From: Phycisphaerales bacterium
Lineage (GTDB): Bacteria; Planctomycetota; Phycisphaerae; Phycisphaerales; SM1A02
Reading direction: 5' to 3'
DNA: 64,000 nt
Assembly (NCBI GenBank): GCA_022447205.1
Contig: JAKVBQ010000004.1
Span: 76,341-140,340, forward strand
The number at the start of each line of letters is the position of its first letter. Positions within the stretch are counted from its first letter, which is position 1. The translations under genes were made by a program, and so were the position numbers. The notes under the pieces are model-generated. The model was given only the letters and a program-made list of their open reading frames with translations. It was not told where the DNA came from and did no database searches. This document shows, piece after piece, positions 24,648-34,056 of this stretch.

Positions 24648-26522
24648 TCAGTTATCGGACGATGCAGTCGCCGTTGGCTGGTGCCTGCCGAACGGTGGTG
24701 CCGCCGGTGGTTCGAGGAGGCCCGCGACCTTCGGGAACAGCCGCGCTCCCTCAACGATCATCCAGGCTTCGAGGAGCAGCGTGGCGATCGCGAAGCCCAG
24801 CAGGATCCAGTTGCCCTCCTCGATGAAGCTCGAGCCCCGCGAGCCGATGAAGGCATCATCGATCATCGCCCAGGCGGGGATCAGGAGCATGAAGGCGAGC
24901 GGGAGCGTCATGAAGAAGACCGGCTTGCCTCGTCGCCAGAGGTAGAAGGTGATCACCATGAAGGCGAGCCCGGCGAGGAGCTGGTTCGTCGCGCCGAACA
25001 TCGGCCAGAGGATCAGACCGCCGGTTCCCGCGTTCGCGAGCGACCAGTCGTCGAGGTTGCCGCTTGCCGGCATCGATGCCAGCCCCAGTCCGAGGATCAC
25101 CGCGAGGAGGCTGGCGGGATGTTTCCACGTGAACACGTGGAGTGGTCGGAACCCGGGTCGACCGTCCCGTCTTCGGCCGCCGAGTGCGGCGGCCAGTTCC
25201 TGGATCACGTATCGCTGCAGTCGACATGAGGTGTCGAGTGTCGTCGCCGCGAACGAGGCGACCATGACACCCATCAACGCGATGGCGACCGAGGTCGGCA
25301 CGCCCGTCGCCGCGACGAAGTTGCCGGCGCCCATCACGAAGGCGTTCACCTTGGCTCCCAGTCCGTTGGCCGCATTCCAGCTGGTGTAGAGCGCGCTCCA
25401 TTCCTGGCCGGTCAACGTCGCTCCCGCACAGCAGGCCAGGATCACGAGCGTCGCCAGGAAGCCTTCGATGACCATCGAGCCGTACCCGATCGGCAGGGCA
25501 TCCGGTTCGTGGCCGAGTTGCTTGCTCGAGGTGCCGCTCGCCACGAGGCAGTGGAATCCACTGACCGCTCCGCAGGCGATCGTGATGAAGAGGAAGGGAA
25601 GCAGCGGGGGGGCACCGTTGCTGACCGCGGCATCGTTGATCGCGGGTGCGCCCAGTTCGAGCGGGAGGCGGGTCATCTCACCATCGATCTCGACCGGAGG
25701 TCCGCCCAGGATCGCCGCAGTGACCAGGCCGATCACCACCAGACCCAGCGCCGAGACCAGTTGCAGGGCGTTGATGTAGTCGCGTGGCTGGAGCAGGACC
25801 CAGACCGGGAGCACCGATGCCACGTAGCAGTAGGCGAGAAGCACCGCGCACCACGTGATCGTCGACCAGGATGCCGCCCAGCCGTTGAACGACCCGAGGA
25901 ATCCGACATCGCCGTAGATCACGCTGATGTACATCAGCATGAGCGCGATGATCGACGGCACGAGGAGTCCGATGCCGGTCTTCCGGAGGACGATGCCGAT
26001 CAGCACGGCGATCGGCACCTGGACGAGGCACGGGAAGATCGCCTCCGGGAACATCCTGAACACCGCGGCGATCACCAGCCCGAAGATCGCGAGGACGATG
26101 ATCAGTGCCATGAAGAGGATCGCCAGGAAGAGGATTCGAACCCGCCTCGTGATCATCCGTCCGGCGATGTCGCCGATCGTCTGGCCGTTGCTGCGCATGC
26201 TGACCACCAGGCTGCCGAGGTCGTGCACCGCACCGATGAGGACCGAACCGAGCAGGACCCAGATCAACGCGGGGAGCCAGCCCCAGAAGACCGCGATCGC
26301 AGGGCCGACGATCGGGCCGACGCCGGCGATCGAGGTGAAGTGATGCCCGAAGACGACGCCGCGCCTGGTCGGGATGAAATCCGTGTCGTCGCGCCATTGT
26401 TCGGCAGGACATGTGGCGCCGATGCTGAGCTCGAAGATCCGCCGACCGAGCCACCGCCCGTAGGTGTTGTAGGCGATCACGAAGAAGACGACTGAGAGGG
26501 CGGCGATCAGCAGGACCGACAT
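24648..26522 (-). CDS. cstA: CstA-family carbon-starvation transporter
   Basis: 624 aa, strongly hydrophobic with many membrane helices. The ATG at 26522 has GGGAG upstream and opens with MSVLLIAALSVVFFVIAYNT, the usual CstA N-terminus. Further family blocks: RRGVVFGHHFTSIAGVGPIVGPAIAVFWGW (in parts), RSNGQTIGDIAGRMI, FKDTG-region equivalent KTGIGLLVPSIIAL, FHCLVASGTSSKQLGHEPDA, and TLDTSCRLQRYVIQEL. Members take up pyruvate or peptides during carbon limitation. Its 5' end lies 31 bp after the stop of the nucleosidase gene, in the same direction, so they may form one unit. Confidence 0.92.
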   Translation of the reverse strand: MSVLLIAALSVVFFVIAYNTYGRWLGRRIFELSIGATCPAEQWRDDTDFIPTRRGVVFGHHFTSIAGVGPIVGPAIAVFWGWLPALIWVLLGSVLIGAVHDLGSLVVSMRSNGQTIGDIAGRMITRRVRILFLAILFMALIIVLAIFGLVIAAVFRMFPEAIFPCLVQVPIAVLIGIVLRKTGIGLLVPSIIALMLMYISVIYGDVGFLGSFNGWAASWSTITWCAVLLAYCYVASVLPVWVLLQPRDYINALQLVSALGLVVIGLVTAAILGGPPVEIDGEMTRLPLELGAPAINDAAVSNGAPPLLPFLFITIACGAVSGFHCLVASGTSSKQLGHEPDALPIGYGSMVIEGFLATLVILACCAGATLTGQEWSALYTSWNAANGLGAKVNAFVMGAGNFVAATGVPTSVAIALMGVMVASFAATTLDTSCRLQRYVIQELAAALGGRRRDGRPGFRPLHVFTWKHPASLLAVILGLGLASMPASGNLDDWSLANAGTGGLILWPMFGATNQLLAGLAFMVITFYLWRRGKPVFFMTLPLAFMLLIPAWAMIDDAFIGSRGSSFIEEGNWILLGFAIATLLLEAWMIVEGARLFPKVAGLLEPPAAPPFGRHQPTATASSDN

Positions 26523-26553
26523 CGGATGCTCCCTGGGGTTGACCTGCCCTGTT

Positions 26554-27312
26554 TCAGCCGGCGAGGTCCTGAATGCTCCTGCCCTCTTCGATGAACCGAA
26601 GCAGTGCTTCAAGATGATCGGTCAGACGTGCGGTGGTGCTCGCAAGGTTCCTGAGGAACGCCTCGTGCGAAGGTTCCGGATGATCGACGAGATCGGTGAC
26701 AGCCTTGAGTGCGAGGAACGGGAGTCCGAGATCCCGCGCCACCACGCCGATCGCGGTCGCTTCCATGTCCTTGGCGATCACCGCCTCCCGATCGAAGAAC
26801 TCGAGTTCGTCCGGTCGGGCGGTGAGCGAGGCTCCGCTCGAGACGACACCGGTCCTGATCCCCAGCGTGTTCGCGAGTTTCCCGGTGTCGAGGGTCGCGA
26901 TGCGGCCTTCGCCCTGTTCCCTGAACCCGGGGATGGGCACCTTGTGGTCGTGGAACAGCAGGTCACCCGAGGCGAGGTACGTCCGTCCGATCGATCCGCC
27001 TCGGGATTCGAACCCGCCGCAGGTTCCTGCATTCACCAGGAGATCGGGTCGGCATGTCTCCGCGAGGAGCCATGCCGTCAGGGTCGCGGATTCCGTTCCG
27101 ATCCGGTCGACGCCATGGATCGGATCGACCCCGTTGACGCAGTGGATGATCTCCAGCGAGCCGAGTCTTCCCCTCCGGATCCGTGCCGGAAGCTGCTCGT
27201 GCAGTTGCTCGGCTTCACCCAGGGACAACCGCTCCGCGATCGGGCGTCCCTCCTCCTCCATGGCGAAGAGAAGGGCGACACATCCGATCGGTCTGTCCAC
27301 CTGAGCGTTCAT
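26554..27312 (-). CDS. MTA/SAH nucleosidase, plant-like type
   Basis: 252 aa. Hydrolyses 5'-methylthioadenosine (and perhaps S-adenosylhomocysteine) to adenine and the thioribose sugar. PNP/UDP-phosphorylase fold marks: LLFAMEEEGRP, NAGTCGG (94-100), DMEATAIG (Glu184, ribose binding) and KAVTDLVD (catalytic Asp207). Several blocks, such as SGDLLFHDHKVPIPGF and the C-terminal helix ending FIEEGRSIQDL, resemble plant MTN enzymes more than E. coli MtnN. TAAGCT 9 nt upstream of the ATG is the likely -10. Divergent from the efflux operon. Confidence 0.85.
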   Translation of the reverse strand: MNAQVDRPIGCVALLFAMEEEGRPIAERLSLGEAEQLHEQLPARIRRGRLGSLEIIHCVNGVDPIHGVDRIGTESATLTAWLLAETCRPDLLVNAGTCGGFESRGGSIGRTYLASGDLLFHDHKVPIPGFREQGEGRIATLDTGKLANTLGIRTGVVSSGASLTARPDELEFFDREAVIAKDMEATAIGVVARDLGLPFLALKAVTDLVDHPEPSHEAFLRNLASTTARLTDHLEALLRFIEEGRSIQDLAG

Positions 27313-27321
27313 CTGGACGAC

Positions 27322-27327
27322 AGCTTA
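27322..27327 (-). promoter_or_regulatory. Candidate -10 element (TAAGCT) for the nucleosidase gene
   Basis: Minus-strand TAAGCT, 9 nt before the ATG at 27312. It shares the 67-bp divergent gap with the efflux-operon -10 at 27368. Confidence 0.35.
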
Positions 27328-27367
27328 CCGACCGTTCCTTCGGGGCGACGAATCGTCCTCCCTGCAC

Positions 27368-27373
27368 TAGACT
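27368..27373 (+). promoter_or_regulatory. Candidate -10 element (TAGACT) of the RND efflux operon
   Basis: TAGACT lies 6 nt before the ATG at 27380, with no ribosome site between. No clear -35. Confidence 0.4.
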
Positions 27374-27379
27374 CTCTCC

Positions 27380-28888
27380 ATGCGACTCAATCGGCAGAAC
27401 CTGACATTCCTCCTGCTTGCCGGCTCAATCCTCGTCTCGACCGAAGGATGCATGGTCGGGCCCGACTACCAGAGGCCCGATGTCATCGAGCCCGATGCAT
27501 GGCATGCAAAGCTGGTCGATTCGATGTCGACCGACGAGGATGGTCCCGGTGCCTGGTGGAACGACTTCGATGATGCGGTGCTCGTCGAGCTGCTTCGTCG
27601 TGCAGGCGAGAACAATCTCGACCTTCGGACGATGGTGTCACGCATCGACGCCGCACGTGCCGCCTACGGCATCGCCGCCGCGGATCTCTTCCCGACGGTC
27701 GACGGAACCGGCCGTGCGCTCTGGTATCGAGCCGATGGCGCCGGTGCACCCGTCGCCGGCATTCCCGGTTCTTCGGGCGAGAGTTACTCACTGGGTCTCG
27801 AGATGACCTGGGAGCTCGATCTCTGGGGTCGGGTCCGGCGGACGATGCAGGCTCGCGAGTCGGACGTCATCGCCGCGGTGGAGAACTGGCGTGACATGCT
27901 CGTCACTGTTCGTGCCGAGGTCGCCGCCAGCTACATCAACTACCGAACCTATCGAGCTCGGGCTGAACTCAACGGTCTGGCGATCGCCGCAGCGGGCATT
28001 GCGCTCAAGATCGCGGAGCAGGAATACGAGGCCGGTACCGCGCCGTATTCCACCGTGCTTTCCGCACGTTCCCAGCTCGAGAACTTCAAGTCGACCCTGC
28101 CTTCCGAGGAGGCGGCCTCGACCCAGGCCCTCAACCAGATCTCCATCCTTCTTGGAGAGGCACCCGGCGCCCTCGAGGAACTCGTCGGTGATGCCGGTGA
28201 GATCCCCGTTCCGCCTGCGGAAATCGGAATCGGCATGCCTGCCGACGTGATCCGTCAGCGTCCGGACATTCGCTCCGCCGAACGCAGCCTCGCTTCGGCA
28301 TCCGAGCTGATCGGCGCCACCGAGGCCCTGCTCCTGCCCCAGTTCACCCTGACCGGTGGCCTCGGGTACCAGGCCAACAGTGGCAGCGAGCTCCTCGACT
28401 GGAGCAACCGCAACTGGTCGATCGGCCCCTCCATGAACTGGAGTCTCCTCAACTGGGGTTCCATCGAGAGCCAGATCGATCGACAGAAGGCCTTCGCCGA
28501 GGAGGCGCTCATCTCCTATCAGTCGACGATCCTCGGTGCCTACCAGGAAGTCGAGAACGCCCTGGTCGGTTTCGCCAGCTCCGAGGTCTCTCGTCGCAGT
28601 TCGGCCGACGCACGAAACGACATCCTCGAGACACTTGTGCTCATGCTCCAGTCCTACGAGGCGGGGACGGTGGATCTTGCTTCCGTCGTCCAGATCGAAC
28701 TTCAGTACCTCGATGCCGAGTACACCCTTCTGAACCTCGAAGGCCAGGTCGCCCAGGCGGCGGTCTCGCTCTTCAAGGCGATGGGGGGTGACTGGACTCC
28801 GATGATTCCCGGGCCCGATGGTCCGGTTCCGGTCTCCCAGTCCGATGCCAGTTCCGTCACCACTCGTGACGGAGGAGATTCCCAATGA
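27380..28888 (+). CDS. RND efflux outer-membrane lipoprotein, NodT/OprM type
   Basis: 502 aa. A lipoprotein signal ends at Cys24 (STEGC) and is followed by the family opening MVGPDYQRPDV. Two OEP repeats are visible, each with long helices (AYGIAAADLFPTVDGTGRA; ATEALLLPQFTLTGGLGYQ) and the DVIRQRPDIRSAERSLASAS segment. It should form the trimeric TolC-like exit duct of the tripartite pump. First gene of a three-gene operon; its stop overlaps the next start (ATGA). Confidence 0.95.
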   Translation: MRLNRQNLTFLLLAGSILVSTEGCMVGPDYQRPDVIEPDAWHAKLVDSMSTDEDGPGAWWNDFDDAVLVELLRRAGENNLDLRTMVSRIDAARAAYGIAAADLFPTVDGTGRALWYRADGAGAPVAGIPGSSGESYSLGLEMTWELDLWGRVRRTMQARESDVIAAVENWRDMLVTVRAEVAASYINYRTYRARAELNGLAIAAAGIALKIAEQEYEAGTAPYSTVLSARSQLENFKSTLPSEEAASTQALNQISILLGEAPGALEELVGDAGEIPVPPAEIGIGMPADVIRQRPDIRSAERSLASASELIGATEALLLPQFTLTGGLGYQANSGSELLDWSNRNWSIGPSMNWSLLNWGSIESQIDRQKAFAEEALISYQSTILGAYQEVENALVGFASSEVSRRSSADARNDILETLVLMLQSYEAGTVDLASVVQIELQYLDAEYTLLNLEGQVAQAAVSLFKAMGGDWTPMIPGPDGPVPVSQSDASSVTTRDGGDSQ

Positions 28889-30129
28889 GAAGAGTCGTTC
28901 TTCCCTGTCTTCTGTTGTTCCCGCCCGCACTCCTGATCGGATGTGGAGGGTCCGGGTCCTCCGCCAAGGAACAGGTGGCCGTGATGGAGTCGCGAGACAC
29001 CACCGTCACCTCCGAGACGATCGCTTCCAGCGTCTACGAGATCAAGCTCGACCAGCCGGGGACGACCTACGCGATCCGGGACATCCAGCTGGGTTCCCGG
29101 GTCACCGGCTACATCGATTCCGTCGAATTCAAGGATGGGTCGATCGTGCAGAAGGGGGATCGGCTCTTCGAGATCGATCCTCGCCCCTTCGAGGCGGCAC
29201 TGCTCCAGGCAAAGGGTGCGCTCGAGACCGCCGTCGCCGCGCGGAATCTCGCTTCCCACAACCTCGAGCGCAATCGACCACTCGTCGAGACCGGAGCGAT
29301 CTCGAAGGAACAGTTCGACACCTACGTCTCCAACCTCGAGCAGGCCGAGGGCCAGGTCGAGTCCGCTGCAGGCCAGCTGGTGGAGGCTGAGTTGAATCTC
29401 GGGTACGCGACGATCCGTGCACCATTCACCGGTCGCGTCGGACAACGCGAGGTCGAGGTCGGTGACCTGGTCCAGGGGTCCGGTTCACCGACGCTCGTCT
29501 CCCTCATCCAGTACGACCCGATGCGTGCGCTGGTCTCGATTCCCGCGAAGGAACTGCCGCGGCTCACCGAACTGGAGAGCAAGGGCGACATCAAGGCCTC
29601 GGTGCGCGTGAACGGAACCCGTGGCGGAGGCGGACGCGTCTTCGACGGCGTGGTCGACTTCATCGACAACCAGGTCGACCAGAACACCTCCACCGTCATG
29701 GTCAGGGTCCGCTTCGACAATCCCGATGCCTGGGCCTTTCCGGGGCAGTATTCCGAGGTCCAGCTCTGGGTCCAGAGCATTCCCGATGCCATCGTCATCC
29801 CCCAGGCGGCGCTTCGTGCGCAACAGGGGGGGAAGCAGTTCGTGTGGTTGATCGACGACAAGGACAAGATCACGCGACAGGATGTCACCGTCGGCGACAT
29901 CAGCGACGGCCAGGCAATGATCACCAAGGGCCTTCGTGACGGACAGAAGATCGTCGTGCTCGGAAGCAACGATCTCCAGTCCGGTGACAAGGTCACCATC
30001 GTCACCGATCCGGGGAAGACCGGTTCGAATGCCTCTTCGTCCTCCGATTCGAAGGACGAGTCCGCGAAGGCCTCGAAGCCCGCCCCCAAGACATCCTCGA
30101 CCGGTTCAGCAACCGGAAACGGCAAGTGA
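28885..30129 (+). CDS. RND efflux periplasmic adaptor (membrane fusion protein, AcrA type)
   Basis: 414 aa. Lipoprotein signal with Cys20 (LLIGC). The order is the adaptor standard: lipoyl half (GSRVTGYIDSVEFKDGSIVQ), alpha-hairpin (about 110-170), second lipoyl half (LNLGYATIRAPFTGRVGQRE), beta-barrel, and a membrane-proximal domain. The last 40 residues are a low-complexity Ser/Lys/Pro/Ala tail, longer than usual. Links the inner-membrane pump to the outer-membrane duct. Confidence 0.95.
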   Translation: MRRVVLPCLLLFPPALLIGCGGSGSSAKEQVAVMESRDTTVTSETIASSVYEIKLDQPGTTYAIRDIQLGSRVTGYIDSVEFKDGSIVQKGDRLFEIDPRPFEAALLQAKGALETAVAARNLASHNLERNRPLVETGAISKEQFDTYVSNLEQAEGQVESAAGQLVEAELNLGYATIRAPFTGRVGQREVEVGDLVQGSGSPTLVSLIQYDPMRALVSIPAKELPRLTELESKGDIKASVRVNGTRGGGGRVFDGVVDFIDNQVDQNTSTVMVRVRFDNPDAWAFPGQYSEVQLWVQSIPDAIVIPQAALRAQQGGKQFVWLIDDKDKITRQDVTVGDISDGQAMITKGLRDGQKIVVLGSNDLQSGDKVTIVTDPGKTGSNASSSSDSKDESAKASKPAPKTSSTGSATGNGK

Positions 30130-30160
30130 CGATTCGCTGACTCCCTGAGGTGGAACACCC

Positions 30161-33100
30161 GTGCTTGACTTCTTCATCAACAGACCGATCTTCGCCGCGA
30201 CCATCGCACTGCTGATGATCATCTGTGGCGGCCTCTCGATCTTCGTGCTGCCGATCGCCCAGTTCCCCGAGATCGTCCCACCGACCGTCACGGTCGCTGC
30301 GAACTATCCCGGTGCGAGTGCGGAGGTCACCGCTGATTCGGTCACCTCCCTTCTCGAGGAGCAGATCAACGGCATCCAGGGGATGACCTACATCAACTCC
30401 GTCAGTGCCAACAACGGTGCGGCACTGATCACCGTCACCTTCGATGTCGGGTATGACCTCGACATCGGTGCGGTCGACGTCCAGAACAGGATCAGTCGGG
30501 CGACCGGACAGTTGCCCACGATCGTCAACCAGGCCGGCGTCATCATCGACAAGACCTCGACCGACATGGTGCTCGTCGTGAGCCTGGTCTCCCCGAACGG
30601 GACCTACGATGACGTCTACCTCGGCAACTATGCCGACATCTACCTGACCGATCCCCTGTCACGCGTCACGGGTGTCGGCTCCATCAACAACTTCGGGCTT
30701 CGCGAATATGCGATGCGCATCTGGCTCGACCCCGACAAGATGTCCGCGATGGCGATCACCGTCGACGACGTCAAGAACGCCGTGCAGGAGCAGAACCAGC
30801 AGGTCGCGGCGGGTCTCATCGGTGCGCCTCCCACCACCGAAGGACCGGCCTACCAGCTGCAGATCAGCACCCTCGGTCGCCTGACGACCGCGGAGGAGTT
30901 CTCGAAGATCGTCGTCCGGACCGGTGAGGACGGCCGGATGGTCACCCTCGCGGACATCGGTCGCGTCGAACTCGGTGCGCAGTCGTACCAGACTGCCTCG
31001 GCGTTGAATGCGATCGGCTGCGCGAACATCGGCGTCTACCAGCTTCCCGGCGCGAACGCGCTCGACATCAAGAAGAACGTCCTGTCCGTGCTGGAGAAGC
31101 TCTCCGAGAAGTTCCCCGCGGATGTCGAGTTCGAGGTGACCTACGACACCACGAAGTTCGTGGAGCTCTCGATCGAGGATCTCGTGGTCACACTCCTGGA
31201 GGCCCTGGCCCTGGTGGTCTTCGTGGTCTTCGTCTTCCTCCAGAACTGGCGCACCACCCTGATTCCGGTGATCGCGATCCCGGTCTCCCTGATCGGCGCG
31301 TTCGGGTTCATGCTCCTCTTCGGGTTCTCGATCAACACCCTGACCCTCCTCGGGCTGGTGCTTGCCGTCGGCCTCGTGGTCGACGATGCGATCGTCGTCG
31401 TGGAGAACGTCGAGCGGCAGCTCGAGGAACACCCGGAATGGGGCCTGCGTCGTGCGACGTCCGTCGCGATGCACGAGGTCGTCGGGCCGGTGCTCGCGAC
31501 CTCGCTGGTGCTGTTCGCGGTGTTCATCCCGACCGCATTCATGCCGGGGATCACCGGTCAGCTCTACAACCAGTTCGCACTGACGATCGCATTCTCCGTC
31601 GCGCTCTCCACGATCAACTCCCTCACGCTCAGCCCCGCACTCTGCGGCATCTTCCTCAAGCCGACCAAGCCCGAGGAACGCTTCATCCTCTTCCGCTGGT
31701 TCAACAACGTCTTCGATCACCTGATCCACGTCTACGGCGGACTGATCCACTGGCTGATCCGGCTGCGCTTTCTCGTCCTCATCTGCTTCGGGGCTCTTGC
31801 CGCAATCACCGCGATGCTGGCGATGCATTATCCGAAGTCCTTCGTTCCCAACGAAGACCAGGGGTACTGCTTCGGCATCGTGCAGCTGCCGCCGGCCAGC
31901 ACCGTCGAGCGTACGAACGAAGTCCTCGATGACGTGGCTGCCGAGCTGAAGAAGAACGAGTGGGTCGAGGACGTCATCTCCGTCTCCGGGTACAACTTCC
32001 TCACCCGAACCGGCCAGACCTACACCGGTTTCGTGATTCCCATCTTCAAGAGTTGGGACGTCCGCGGTGCCAAGCACGGGGCGAACAGCCTCATCCTCGA
32101 TTTCAACAAGATCTTCAAGCACGACCCACGTGCGGAGATCCAGTTCCTCAACCCGCCGCCCATCCAGGGGCTCAGCGCGGTCGGAGGGTTCACCCTCCAG
32201 GTCGAGAACCTGCCTTCGGCCGACTACGAGAAGTTCTTCAAGGACGTCCAGAAACTCATCGAGGCCGCGAACCAGGACGAGCGGCTGATGATGGTGAGCA
32301 CGCCCGGTCAGATCGACGTGCCCCAGCTCTGGCTGGACGTCGACCGGGAGAAGGCGAAGCTGCTGGGCGTGAACCTCAGCGTTCTCTTCGAGGCGCTCCA
32401 GGTCCAGCTGGGTTCCCTCTACATCAACAACTTCAACCTCTACAACCAGGTCTACCAGGTTCAGGCCCAGGCCGAGGGCTGGGCCCGTTCCGACGCCGGT
32501 GACATCGGTCGCCTCTACGTGCGCAGTGCGAATCAGGAGATGATTCCCGTCTCCACCCTCGCTTCGGTCAGACCGATCACCGGTCCCGACTACATCCCGC
32601 ACTACAACCTCTACGAGACCGTGCAGGTGCTCGGCAATCCGAACGTCTTCAAGGGCTACAGCTCGAGCGAGGGCATCGCCGCGATGGAGGAGCTCTGTCG
32701 AACCGTGCTGCCTTCCGAGTATGGATACGAGTGGACGGGCACCACCTATCAGCAGCTGAAGGCCGGCAACCTCGCTCCGTTCATCTTCGGTCTTGCACTG
32801 ATCGTGGTCTTCCTGCTGCTCGCCGCGCAGTATGAAAGCTGGATCCTGCCGATCATGATCATGCTGACGGTGCCGCTTGCGATTCTCGGGGCGCTCCTCG
32901 CGCTCATGCTCGCGGGTCGTGCCCTCGACATCTACGGTCAGATCGGTCTGGTCATGCTCATCGGCCTCGCGGCCAAGAACGCGATCCTCATCGTCGAATT
33001 CGCACGCGAGCTGCGCGTGCAGGGCAAGGATCCCGTCGAAGCGGCGGTCGGTGCCGCGAAGCTTCGCCTGCGTCCGATCCTCATGACGGCGTTCAGCTTC

Positions 33101-33322
33101 ATCCTCGGAGTGATCCCGCTGGTTCTCGCCAGCGGTGCGGGCGCGGAGAGCCGGATCTCGATCGGCACCGTGGTCCTCGGCGGCATGCTGATGGCGACGG
33201 TCCTGAGTCTCGGACTCGTGCCCGTCTTCTACGTGATCTTCGAACGGCTTCGAGAGCGCGCGGGCGTTGATGCGACCGCCACGATCCAGCCGATCCCGCA
33301 CGATGATTCCACCGAACTCTGA
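30161..33322 (+). CDS. RND multidrug efflux transporter, HAE1/AcrB type
   Basis: 1053 aa from a GTG preceded by GAGGTGG. Twelve membrane segments in two halves; starts LDFFINRPIFAATIALLMII as in AcrB. Proton-relay residues are present: the Asp-Asp pair in AVGLVVDDAIVVVENVE (TM4) and the Lys in GLAAKNAILIVEF (TM10). Length matches AcrB (1049). Third gene of the operon, 31 bp after the adaptor. Substrates cannot be predicted from sequence. No regulator gene adjoins the operon. Confidence 0.96.
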   Translation: MLDFFINRPIFAATIALLMIICGGLSIFVLPIAQFPEIVPPTVTVAANYPGASAEVTADSVTSLLEEQINGIQGMTYINSVSANNGAALITVTFDVGYDLDIGAVDVQNRISRATGQLPTIVNQAGVIIDKTSTDMVLVVSLVSPNGTYDDVYLGNYADIYLTDPLSRVTGVGSINNFGLREYAMRIWLDPDKMSAMAITVDDVKNAVQEQNQQVAAGLIGAPPTTEGPAYQLQISTLGRLTTAEEFSKIVVRTGEDGRMVTLADIGRVELGAQSYQTASALNAIGCANIGVYQLPGANALDIKKNVLSVLEKLSEKFPADVEFEVTYDTTKFVELSIEDLVVTLLEALALVVFVVFVFLQNWRTTLIPVIAIPVSLIGAFGFMLLFGFSINTLTLLGLVLAVGLVVDDAIVVVENVERQLEEHPEWGLRRATSVAMHEVVGPVLATSLVLFAVFIPTAFMPGITGQLYNQFALTIAFSVALSTINSLTLSPALCGIFLKPTKPEERFILFRWFNNVFDHLIHVYGGLIHWLIRLRFLVLICFGALAAITAMLAMHYPKSFVPNEDQGYCFGIVQLPPASTVERTNEVLDDVAAELKKNEWVEDVISVSGYNFLTRTGQTYTGFVIPIFKSWDVRGAKHGANSLILDFNKIFKHDPRAEIQFLNPPPIQGLSAVGGFTLQVENLPSADYEKFFKDVQKLIEAANQDERLMMVSTPGQIDVPQLWLDVDREKAKLLGVNLSVLFEALQVQLGSLYINNFNLYNQVYQVQAQAEGWARSDAGDIGRLYVRSANQEMIPVSTLASVRPITGPDYIPHYNLYETVQVLGNPNVFKGYSSSEGIAAMEELCRTVLPSEYGYEWTGTTYQQLKAGNLAPFIFGLALIVVFLLLAAQYESWILPIMIMLTVPLAILGALLALMLAGRALDIYGQIGLVMLIGLAAKNAILIVEFARELRVQGKDPVEAAVGAAKLRLRPILMTAFSFILGVIPLVLASGAGAESRISIGTVVLGGMLMATVLSLGLVPVFYVIFERLRERAGVDATATIQPIPHDDSTEL

Positions 33323-33344
33323 TCGCTGACGGAGCCTGCCAGGC

Positions 33345-33905
33345 ATGGGTATCACCGTCGATGAAGCTCGCGAACTGATGCATGACTGGGTCGACAGTCC
33401 GTCCCTTCGTGGTCACATGGAGGCGGTCGCGACGTGCATGGGTGGGTATGCGGCGAAGGTCGCGCCCGATCAGGTGAACGACTGGGTCGTCGCCGGGCTG
33501 CTTCACGACATGGACTACGAACGCCATCCCACCGAGGAGGAGCATCCCTTCGTGGGGGTCGAGCATCTCGGGACGCGTGACGATGTCAGTCCGGAGATCA
33601 TCAGGGCGATCCTCTCGCATGCCGACTACAGCGGCGTGCCTCGAGAGGACGACATGAGCCTTTACCTGTATGCGGTCGACGAGCTCGCCGGATTCATCGT
33701 CGCCTGTGCCAGGGTCCGTCCCGACGGCATTGCCGAACTGCAATCGAAATCCGTCCTCAAGAAGCTGAAGAACCTGAAGTTCGCCGCGGCGGTCAATCGT
33801 GACGACGTTCGCAACGGGGCCGAGGCGATCGGCATCGAACTGTCCGAGCATATCGACAACTGCATCGGGTTTCTTCGGGCGGACCGGGAGCGTCTCGGCA
33901 TCTAG
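33345..33905 (+). CDS. HD-domain phosphohydrolase
   Basis: 186 aa. HD-fold metal ligands are His24 (RGHMEAVATCMGGYA), then His54-Asp55 (GLLHDMDYE), with HPFVGVEHL and ILSHADYSG as the later histidine positions and an Asp in YAVDELAGF. This is the pattern of the short HDIG-like predicted hydrolases. Substrate unknown. It starts 22 bp after the efflux transporter and could be co-transcribed, though no functional link is evident. Confidence 0.82.
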   Translation: MGITVDEARELMHDWVDSPSLRGHMEAVATCMGGYAAKVAPDQVNDWVVAGLLHDMDYERHPTEEEHPFVGVEHLGTRDDVSPEIIRAILSHADYSGVPREDDMSLYLYAVDELAGFIVACARVRPDGIAELQSKSVLKKLKNLKFAAAVNRDDVRNGAEAIGIELSEHIDNCIGFLRADRERLGI

Positions 33906-34056
33906 CCGGACTTCCTGCTCCTGCAGTTCAAATTGCTTTCTTGGTCCGATTCCTTGTCATGGCATCCCGTCTGACCCCGTTCTGCGTAGGGCGGGGGCGT
34001 TTTCGCATCAATTGCATTGCCCCCTCTCATTTCGTTCGTAACATCGATCTCGCACA

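Noticed and set aside
30659-33355. 898-codon open frame antisense to the RND transporter
   Set aside because: Charge-rich His/Glu/Asp/Arg composition typical of the antisense frame of a GC-rich membrane-protein gene; the plus strand clearly encodes an AcrB homologue.
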